DNA of 15,569 nt from the NCBI GenBank assembly GCA_004151065.3, contig NWUY0300005798.1, positions 21,720 to 37,288 on the forward strand. The letters run 5' to 3'. Of this stretch, positions 8,790-15,569 are shown piece by piece. The stretch comes from Larix sibirica (Eukaryota; Streptophyta; Pinopsida; Pinales; Pinaceae). The notes below the pieces were generated by a model. It searched no databases, had not been told where the DNA came from, and saw only the letters and a program-made list of their open reading frames with translations. A program made the position numbers and the translations under genes. Each line of letters begins with the position of its first letter. Position 1 is the first letter of the stretch.

Positions 8790-10370
8790 ATACTTGAGAG
8801 ATTCTTGGACTATAGGTGAATATCACTCATTGGGAATGATCCAAGCATCACACACTCCCTGGTCTAGATCTATTCACAACAAGTTCATGTTTCAACAACT
8901 TCAGGTCATGCCAATTCATTAATTACAATTTATTACTTGAGTTTTGTGCTAGGGTACTACTCAATTCATTACAACAGTTTTCAATGAGAAAGAGGTTTTC
9001 TCAACAATACAAACTACCATGCTGTGTCAAATTTTTTTACAAAATTCAAATAAACATTTTCTTCAAGGAACCCACTCATTCACCTTGGGCTTGGTTTGGT
9101 GAATTTTTTCATAGTCGCTCAATTGCTTGCTCTCCATTGCTTGGCTTAAGTCAATTGCACTCCCTCAATCAACTCCACCAAATTTTTATTTCAAGTATGG
9201 CCAAGTTGGTGTTGAGCTATTATCTTTTCCAAGTTAAGTCAACGTATTCACATGCATGTCTAATGTTTTTTTGTTGACTTGTGTTCTCAATTAGGTTTTT
9301 CAATGAAATATGTGCAGGATTGTACCAACATATATTTATGATATAATTTATGGAAATAACAAAACTCATGTCTGACCGATATAATATATTAAAACTGACC
9401 TTTAATTATATGTATGAGCTACAAACATAGATCTGACTTGCTCTAGATGATGGAAACAAGTGACAAGTATGTGGATGGTTGTAGGAGCTTACCCTCTGCC
9501 CCCAAGTGCCATTAGGGTCTCTTATAAGTGATGGTTCTCCTCCAAACTTCCCAATAATGAAAATATCAAGTTATTTATTCCTAAAAGTCCTCTTCAACAG
9601 AACTGCACCCTTCCTAGTTGAACAACATAGTCCTCATAATGGAATATTGTCCCAGTACTGAAGAGACAAGGCCCACACAAGAAATTCTTATACCATAAAT
9701 GAAGTCACATCCCCTCTTGCAGGTGACATGACCCCTCTTTAGAATGTGTGTTGCCTCTGCAAGGAAATACAACCTCAACAATGAATGTGAAGACTTCAAG
9801 GAGTGAACTCATCCTTTGAAATGTAATATGCTACCCCCTTCTTTTAATCAGATCAGTCTTCAAGATGAATTCCATGCCCCCTTTTTCTCTATGGGTTTTC
9901 TCTATGACAATTGTGCCCTCCTCCCATACTCTGGAGTCTCAAAAATTCCCTCACATGATGAACTCATCCCTCCATACACAACTGGAATGAGACTAAATGT
10001 GCAGGCTTGGATTTTCATCTCTTGACACTAAGAGTGATAGTGATCAATGTTTTGGAATTAGGAATGCGGGAAGACTTTCATATGTATTTTTGAAATTAAA
10101 TATTGCAGGATATGTTAAATATAGATATGATATATTTGTCATATATATTTTCATCCCTCCCCTCCGCATGCTTCTTNAAGAAAAGGTTGTTGGGTTTTCT
10201 TCCCTTAAAGGGTTTCCCAGGATAGTGCATGGTTATTCTTCCAGTGATCCTATCTTTGTTTCCGCTTCAAAATAATGAAAGTTATACAGCTACTTTAAAA
10301 TCTGGAAACATTGGGAGAATCTCTCCTACCATCTGAGGCCACCTGAAGGAATTCCAAAAGAGTACTCTGT
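8790..10370. other. No recognisable gene
   Basis: Non-coding AT-rich DNA. A few open stretches of 60-97 codons (for example 8984-9277) have no domain, no codon bias I can see and no homologous-looking motif. Locally very AT-rich blocks occur at 9330-9420 and 10080-10150. One ambiguous base (n) is at 10177. Confidence 0.4.
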
Positions 10371-11148
10371 CGAGAAGAAGAACTGGAAGAGGAGGAGTAG
10401 AAGCTACAATGGGAAGTGCATTGTTGCTTGGAGTCGAGAGCCTACAGCTACGTCTTAGATGAGGTCATCTAACTGCTGGGATGGGGGCGAGGTTGGACAC
10501 AACATTGGTGCCAAGCAAAAGTGGTGGTGGTCGATCGTGTCCTAATTCATCTACAGTCAAGGCAATATTGTCAACCAGTTGTCTCTTAGTGCCCCTGGAG
10601 GAAGGAAGCACCGAAAAGAAGGAAGTAATATGCTGAGTGGAGGCTAGAATGTCGTTGGAGGGTGGAGGAGCAAAGTCGAAGGGCCTCCTGCAAGTATAGG
10701 GCCAGACATTGTTGATCGAGGTATCTAAAGAATCTAGTCAAAGTTTAAATCTCTATGAGAAGAAGGTCCCCTAAAAAGACAATGAAACCACACGGGGATC
10801 TCGTAGTAGATAGAGCACCGAGAGATGCAGTGCTCCTCGATCTCAACCTCTTGAAGATGACATACCTAGAAGATCCTGGCTGAACAGTCAATCTGGTGAT
10901 CCATCTCTTCCCAGAGATGATGAGAGCCACTCTAAACTGGCCTAAAGGAATACAAGGAGCCTGTGTGCATGGAAAAATGTGCTAGAGTAGAAGATAGATA
11001 AATGGATCATTAAGCCTCAATATTCCACCAAGTTTTCATGACAAGGGGACACAAGAATGTGGAAACACATCTATGGTACATGTGGAGACACCTCCCAAAG
11101 TTTAGGTAAATGTCAAGGTCCCCAACAAAGGGGACTCTGTCCAAAATC
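10371..11148. other. Purine-rich stretch, possible decayed coding DNA, unidentified
   Basis: Composition shifts to G+A-rich on the + strand (for example 10375-10440 and 10590-10690) and is less AT-rich than its neighbours. This hints at former coding sequence, but no frame is open for long. A minus-strand 61-codon frame (10745-10930) and the opposite + frame both read plausibly as protein, with no family that I recognise. Confidence 0.3.

Positions 11149-11192
<44 letters not shown>
11149..11192. repeat. Compound microsatellite (AT)11(AG)11
   Basis: Eleven AT units (11149-11170) run directly into eleven AG units (11171-11192) with no interruption. The lack of point changes, in contrast with the decayed neighbours, suggests a young and length-variable array. 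Confidence 0.95.
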
Positions 11193-11193
<1 letters not shown>

Positions 11194-11326
11194 ATGTCAA
11201 GATAGACACAACCATGAAACATGAAAGCGTGGAATAAATATCCAGATTCACTTTAAGGTTTTTATTTTTTGCAGTTTTTGTTTTAAAATTTTGTCATTTT
11301 CTAAAGCCATAAGGAAAAAGTTGTGG

Positions 11327-11349
11327 GGGGTCACCCCTTCGGTGACCCC
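11327..11349. repeat. Perfect 9-bp GC-rich hairpin
   Basis: ggggtcacc, loop ccttc, then ggtgacccc. The stem is perfect and GC-rich inside AT-rich DNA, near the right end of the unclassified insertion. It looks like a bacterial terminator stem, but there is no T-run and no gene it could serve. A subterminal hairpin of a mobile element is one possibility. Confidence 0.6.
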
Positions 11350-11487
11350 TTTATGGAGGAGGAATGCCCAAGAGTTTCCCACAAAATTGAAAAAAAAAAC
11401 TTGTGTTTTCCTAAGTTTCCGCAAAAGAGGGGCATGAACAAAAACACCCCTTAATGAGTTCCCCATCCCAAAAAACATTGGATACAT

Positions 11488-13378
11488 TGGTGGAGCATCC
11501 CTCACCTGAGGGAACACATCCCCGTGTAACACTACTAAGCCTCTAGCTATATGAGACAAATTCCAAATTTGAACAAACATCCTTGCAACAATACATGTAT
11601 ACAAATCCTTGTTGAGTCCCCCCTAAAGCAACCTATTCATGCTTAAAGAAGGCACTCAAAAATTTTCTTTGGGCCAAATCCAACAAAAGGAAAGTGTTCC
11701 ACTAAGTTAATTGGGAGCCTTCTTGTACCCCAAGAAATCTTGGGTGGCTTGGGCATTATTTGAACCAAGGTTCAAGCCAAAACACTATGTGCAAAATTAG
11801 TAGTTTGAGTTGTGGATGGACAAGAAGCCTAGAAAATCCTTATTAGGCATCAAATTTGATAGGGTTTGTCACTTGGGACATGGGCTTGGCAAGGGATCTA
11901 TTTGCAAAGCTTGTCAAGATCAAAGCTTTTGTATTTTTGTTGTTCAAAGCATCTAGAAGGCCTAAAAGGTCATAAAGCCCCACCTTTCCTAGAAGGAAAC
12001 ATCCATTTGATCAACCCTATAATGCAAAGCTTTTCTATTTGCAAAGCTTGTCAAGATCATTAGTATTTTTGTTGTTCAAACTTCTAGCATCTAGAAGGCC
12101 TAGAAGGTCATAAAGCCCCACCTTTCCTAGAAGGAAACATCCATTTGATCAACCCTATAATGCAATGATCATCATCACTGATAGTGGCCTCTAGCATTTT
12201 AAGGGAAAGCCATTTGCAAAAGGCTCTTAAATTTCAGCCTTAAGGCTCTTCAAATGTGGCATTCAATTTGCTCATGATCTTTTGGACAACCCCTCCAAAT
12301 CTTGGCTCCTTAGGCTAACGTTAAAAGGAAATATGCGCTAGCCAAAAAGTTTTTAAATTCATCTTGAACCATCTCCAAGGGCTCCTTCATGAGAGCATAT
12401 ACTAAAGCTTAGACTCCCAATCACTTGAGCCCAATGGCAGGACTGACATTAAGGAAAGGCGACAGCTTTTATCAAATACAGGCTAACCATGGGATACAAT
12501 AGCACTGATCCAAGCCCATTACTAAAACTCGATTGAATGAGCTTTGGACACTGAAATCCAAACAAAAACCCTCGTTATTTCGACTTCACACTATTTGGAA
12601 GTTGATATCGGAACCCATAAAAGCATCCTTTGCCTAGTGTCTACTTGTGGGAGGACTCCCTTTAGATAAGAGGCTAGCTTACTTAGGTGTGTCCAACCCA
12701 CGTTGTCCACAACAATGTGAAAGAGCAAAAATCCTCAAGCACCTCTTCTTATTATGCCCTCTGGCCAAGCCAACGTTGCATGGACCTCGATCGAGGCTGT
12801 CTATCAACAATATGTCCCAACCTCCATCTCATGGTGGGTCACCTTGCTTGGAGATCACTTACTCTGGGCCATTGAATTCAACTCTGTGCAGAGATGCTTA
12901 TCAAAGCTTAGACCCCTTTTCGGCATTGGAGAGGAATGACGTATTGTTTAATGCAAATGTCTTGTCGCAAAGCTTTTCTTGTTATGAAGGCATGATGATA
13001 TGTACCAACCCATTAATACAGATCGTAATGCAACTATGTAAAGTGAGGCTCAAGATGGAGCCCTTACAACAACTATTGGAATAATAGGATGGAGCCTCAT
13101 GTATAATGAGTTGGGTGCCACCTAACCCTACTAGCTTCCCTGGTCTACCTAGCAACCTAAATTTGCAAGTTCCCATCAAAGATCCCATCACCATAGGCCC
13201 TACAACGAAGCAAGTAAACAAGTTCATGAGAGGTGAGAGCACAACTAAATCTTTATCCCCAGCCCACCATACAACAAAAAGCAATTCCCAAAACTAGCTC
13301 TAACCATATCATAGGGGCCAAACCCATTAAGATTCTTGTTGTTGGGTGGGACCTAATCAAGCCCATTAATGTTGATCC
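11488..13378 (+). pseudogene. LINE ORF2, RT thumb through zf-RVT C-terminus
   Basis: This continues ORF2 where the piece before 6256 stops. Blocks in order: KPLAI.DKFQI.TNILATIHVYKS (about 11542-11616), aligned with the family's LSLASRIQICSKVLASTHVYYS; LKKALKNFLWAKSNKRK (about 11645-11693), aligned with LEKALRNFLW; GWLGHY/GGLGI (about 11745); a WKAWKxxKPxLxW block at 11954-11992 with all Trp codons turned to stops; and LRLHTIWKL (about 12580-12605). The zf-RVT region follows (about 12640-12830): LPLDKRLAYLGVSNPRCPQQC and HLFLLCPLAK. After a frameshift near 12765 comes VAWTSIEAVYQQY (12777 on) and LLWAIEFNSVQ. A last open stretch, WVPPNPTSFPGLP, ends in a stop at 13295-13297. hAT copy B follows 81 bases later. 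Confidence 0.75.
11898..12164 (+). repeat. Tandem duplication (137 and 130 bp) in LINE ORF2
   Basis: Copy 1 (11898-12034) and copy 2 (12035-12164) both start ctatttgcaaagcttgtcaa and end ccctataatgca. They are nearly identical over the last 85 bases. The main differences are a short indel (caaagctttt against ttag) and cttctag in copy 2. The phrase caaagctttt, present inside copy 1, recurs at the junction (about 12025-12034), so slippage or unequal exchange there is the likely cause. Both copies hold the WKAWK-like block with its stops, so the duplication probably came after those mutations. Confidence 0.9.
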
Positions 13379-14329
13379 CATTGTTTTAGAAACTAGAGCC
13401 ACACTCTAAACCAACAAAGGGTCCTTCAAGATTGCAACCCAAAACCAATCCGAACCAATTTGCCATTTGTTTAGTTAAAAAGTACATAAAATATGAATAA
13501 TTTAATTAAAAAAATGCATATTCATGCACATCGACGTAAATCCAAATCCTTAGGCAATATGCAAAATTTGCTCATGTATAGGTGAATATAGCAAAATAGC
13601 ATGGAGTGTGATACATGTTCGAAACAACATACAAAAGGTTTGAACACCAAGGCTCTAAATGGTCTCTAAAGTCCAAAAATCATCAAGCTACAACTTATAG
13701 GGTACAAACAATAACTACATATCAATGATCATCGTGATCTATCATCAAAATCATCCCCAGTGTTAGGAATGGGATTCTCATCAACAAATACAAGATCACC
13801 CTCTGGTTAGAACTCCTCTTCTGGCATGTTAGGGACATCAATACTAGTAGTCGGTGCTACTAGTGGATCATATTCAATCCCATCCACCCAAGACATCATC
13901 ATCAACTTCTCCCAACTGTGTTTCCTCTACCCATTCTGAGAAGGGATCAATATCATACCTTTGAATGGGCACAACAATCTTATCACGAATTCCTCCAAGC
14001 TTGTAGACGAGATGTCATCCACTGATGTGGATGCCAAATCCACCACAGGAAACCCATAAATAATGCGAAATCAACTCCACAAAGCCAAATGCTCACAAAT
14101 GCTCAATGAGAGAGGTGTGAGGGAAATGGGGGCAACATCCTTATAAGATTGTTTTAGGGTTTTGAGGATGATACTTTCTTTTTGAATTTTTAATCGCAGA
14201 TGGACCCATGTCAGTTCAAAACAAAACCAATAGAAGCAACTGGTTTGATGGCCGAAGTAGTCATCGAACCAGTTCAAGGGCCAATCCGCCTAAAATTAGG
14301 GTCAAAACAACCAATTTTTGGAACACTTG
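13379..14329 (-). mobile_element. Non-autonomous hAT-like element, copy B
   Basis: Its reverse complement aligns with copy A (2763-3714) along the whole length: the ttgaccctaattt block, cttggccatcaaacc, cattgagcatttg, gatttggcatcc, tctacaagcttggag, tgcccattcaaaggtatga and the AT-rich 3' part with ttggatttaaatcgatg-like DNA. Termini are CATTGTTTTAGAAAC (low end) and CAAGTGTTCCAAAAATTGG (high end, minus strand), matching the copy A ends. The target duplication is not clear (gttgatcc against gtagacac, 5 of 8). It is inserted just after LINE ORF2 and lies opposite to the LINE. Confidence 0.75.
13874..14014 (-). pseudogene. C-terminal tail of hAT transposase (copy B)
   Basis: The minus-strand frame reads YKLGGIRDKIVVPIQRYDI, then DPFSEWVEETQLGEVDDDV and LGGWD before a TGA at 13876-13874. 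It is less decayed than the copy A tail and shows the acidic DPxSEWVEE style typical of plant hAT C-termini. A TGA at 14017-14015 closes the frame upstream. The rest of the transposase is deleted in both copies at what looks like the same place. Confidence 0.5.
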
Positions 14330-14700
14330 TAGACACCCTTGTCTTGGATTGGGGCCCTTGCCCCAAATGACCACAACCAATGTCCTCCTACGACTAGTGT
14401 GGTCAACGCTTAGTGTTTATTTGCTCGAGCAATTGCCCTTTGTCTCTTTATGTTATGTTCATGTACAATATGATGTCAGGATTATGTGATTAGGTGTTTT
14501 GGCTGTCACCAACCCACTTTTGTCTTTTTGCCTTATGGATTTGCTTGTGGAGGTTGCAATTGCAGCCTTCTTTTTTGTATTAAAGCCCTATATCTATATA
14601 TATCTTGTTGCTTAAAAGATCCAAGGTTAAGATGTATCTATCCTAGTTTATGTTCTCATGTGACAACTAGCAAATCTCTTCTACTCTTTATTGTAAAAGC
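14330..14700 (+). mobile_element. Probable LINE 3' UTR
   Basis: To the right of hAT copy B the DNA is T-rich with phrases such as tgtctctttatgttatg, cttttgtctttttgcc, gcttgtggaggttgcaattgc and ttttttgtattaaagccc. This style matches 3' UTRs of plant L1 elements, which end in an A-rich or simple tail. No clean tail is seen. A hairpin ttggggc-cctt-gccccaa lies at 14349-14366. The link to the LINE rests on position and composition, not on protein. Confidence 0.4.
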
Positions 14701-15190
14701 ACCATGACTCTCTCAAGGCAATCAATTTGAACTTGGTTAAGAGTTTATGTCCATTTGTACAAATAATTGTTTGAATCTGTACATGAAAATTCAAGCCACT
14801 CCAACATGGGTCATACACAATCACCAATGCAACAGCTATCATGCAATCATCCTCGACATTCCAACATAACTCAACATGCATCCAATGTTAGTACTGAACT
14901 TCTAAAACCATATACATTGCCATTGCTCCAACCTCCTATGGCATCTTGTCTAACAAACTCAGATCATAATCACATGGTACCAACAACAATAGATCAATAA
15001 GTCGATCAAGCATTCATGCCAAATTGGCATTCCCTTACTCTAAATTATCAAAGGAGCAAAATATGTGAATCAATCTAATTGGTATAATTTGGGGCAAATT
15101 AAGACAATCTCTTAAAATTTATCAATAAGCAATGCCCTCCAAAGACAAATAAATGACAAATTTTAACATTGACGTCCACTAAGATCAACA
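14701..15190. other. Unidentified DNA, short His/Ser/Asn-rich frame
   Basis: One + frame is open from 14767 to a stop at 14998-15000, and again up to a stop near 15092. It is rich in His, Ser, Asn, Gln and Pro (for example SNMGHTQSPMQQLSCNHP). It has no domain that I recognise and could be chance or the edge of another decayed element. Confidence 0.25.
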
Positions 15191-15569
15191 TTGTTAGAAC
15201 TTTTCAAGTCTTTGGTTGACATTGATATTAATTAATCAACATCAACTCTGACATTGATTGAACAACATGGGAGACAAATAGTCAACACGACAACATTTGA
15301 TTATTAATATTTGAAGTTGAACTATTCCAACTCATAGCAATTACACAATTGGAACATTTTCTCTATCTATATAAACATTGTTCAATGATGTGCTAGCTCC
15401 CTTGAGTTGTTGAGAGGGAAATATGTGGGGACTTGCCTATACACCCTTCTTCGAGACTTGACACAAAGAGCATCTCTCTTCTTTCACAATCGCATAATTA
15501 TTTTGTAACACCTTATATGCAAATCTGTCCATCACTCAACATTAAAATATAAATTGAGTAGCTTTGGCA
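15191..15569 (+). mobile_element. LTR-like sequence, cut by window end
   Basis: It starts TGTTAGAAC, a common start of plant Copia-type LTRs, and has TATATAAA at 15368-15375 followed by a stretch with tgttgagaggg and ctctcttctttc. An imperfect inverted repeat gttgacattgat/atcaacatcaac lies at 15213-15245. Neither the CA end, the primer-binding site nor any coding part is in the window. The call rests on style and could be wrong. Confidence 0.25.
15368..15375 (+). promoter_or_regulatory. TATA box of the LTR-like sequence
   Basis: TATATAAA is set in AT-rich DNA, about 180 bases after the possible LTR start, which is a usual U3 length. No transcript evidence is possible from sequence alone. Confidence 0.3.

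Larger units (their letters stand above)
6256..11487. mobile_element. Unclassified ~5.2-kb insertion inside LINE ORF2
   Basis: LINE homology stops near 6255 (frame LGITRKWW) and resumes by about 11488-11530. The DNA between has no LINE-like blocks. Both junctions carry ggtgg: aaatggtgg before 6256 and cattggtgg at 11482-11490. This could be a target duplication of an element that starts TGTAAG and ends near ATACATT. The two sites are offset by two bases from a clean TGTA...TACA arrangement, so this is only suggestive. I found no pair of LTRs, no terminal inverted repeat and no readable polymerase. It may be one badly decayed retroelement or several insertions. Sub-features are listed separately. 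Confidence 0.4.
1904..14700 (+). mobile_element. Full-length-sized L1-type LINE, split by three insertions
   Basis: Four collinear + strand pieces follow the order of one plant L1 element: ORF1 with a DUF4283-like domain and knuckle (about 1904-2762), ORF2 endonuclease to reverse transcriptase (3715-6255), RT thumb to zf-RVT (11488-13378) and a T-rich 3' end (14330-14700). The pieces do not overlap in content: piece III resumes close to where piece II stops. Their sum is about 5.7 kb, typical of a complete plant L1. Each gap is filled by other DNA, two of the three by hAT elements with recognisable termini. L1 elements move by target-primed reverse transcription. This copy is dead, with many stops and frameshifts in every piece. 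Both outer ends are approximate; I did not find the poly(A) tail or the flanking target-site duplication. Confidence 0.75.

Noticed and set aside
8984-9277. 97-codon open frame on the + strand
   Set aside because: No recognisable motif, no homologous copy in the window and an AT-rich composition like the non-coding neighbours.
11327-11360. Intrinsic (bacterial) terminator
   Set aside because: There is no T-run after the stem and no bacterial gene anywhere; the window is plant-like.
11248-11604. 118-codon open frame on the minus strand
   Set aside because: Its right part overlaps + strand LINE homology (KPLAI...HVYKS) and its left part is low-complexity; no domain is visible, so it is a chance frame.
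1-15569. CRISPR array, phage defence island or other prokaryotic system
   Set aside because: No regular spacer-repeat array, no operon-like gene packing and no ribosome binding sites; all recognisable parts are eukaryotic transposons.

Overview
This window looks like repeat-rich nuclear DNA from a large plant genome. It is AT-rich, holds no intact protein gene, and is built almost entirely from decayed, nested transposable elements. The plant assignment rests on the element types: an L1-type LINE with the plant-style ORF1 (DUF4283-like domain plus CCHC knuckle) and a C-terminal zf-RVT region, plus hAT elements. A conifer or other giant-genome plant is plausible, but the sequence does not decide the species.

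The backbone is one L1-type LINE on the + strand, from about 1.9 kb to about 14.7 kb, cut into four pieces by three insertions. Piece I (about 1904-2762) is ORF1. Piece II (3715 to about 6255) is the first part of ORF2: endonuclease, linker and most of the reverse transcriptase. Piece III (about 11488-13378) is the rest of ORF2, including the zf-RVT region. Piece IV (14330 to about 14700) looks like the 3' UTR. Together the pieces come to roughly 5.7 kb, about the size of one full-length plant L1.

Two of the insertions are short hAT elements of the same family: copy A (2763-3714, +) and copy B (13379-14329, -). They have matching TIR-like ends, nearly equal lengths (952 and 951 bp) and the same internal deletion, which leaves only the acidic C-terminal tail of the transposase. 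The third insertion (about 6256-11487, 5.2 kb) could not be classified. It contains a 30-bp-period repeat ahead of a TATA box, a minus-strand coiled-coil-like fragment, tRNA-like box A and box B motifs, a compound (AT)n(AG)n microsatellite and a short perfect hairpin.

The LINE also carries internal rearrangements: a 190-bp tandem duplication across RT motif A, a three-armed foldback ending in a perfect 17-bp hairpin, and a roughly 130-bp tandem duplication in piece III. Many of its stops lie at conserved tryptophans (TGG to TAG/TAA), and the three cysteines of the ORF1 zinc knuckle are all read as tyrosine. This pattern fits G-to-A / C-to-T decay of a methylated element.

The left end (1 to about 1.9 kb) has a diverged direct repeat and otherwise unidentified sequence. 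The right end (about 14.7-15.57 kb) has an LTR-like stretch with a TATA box. I found no convincing new functional system; the interest lies in the nesting and mutation history.
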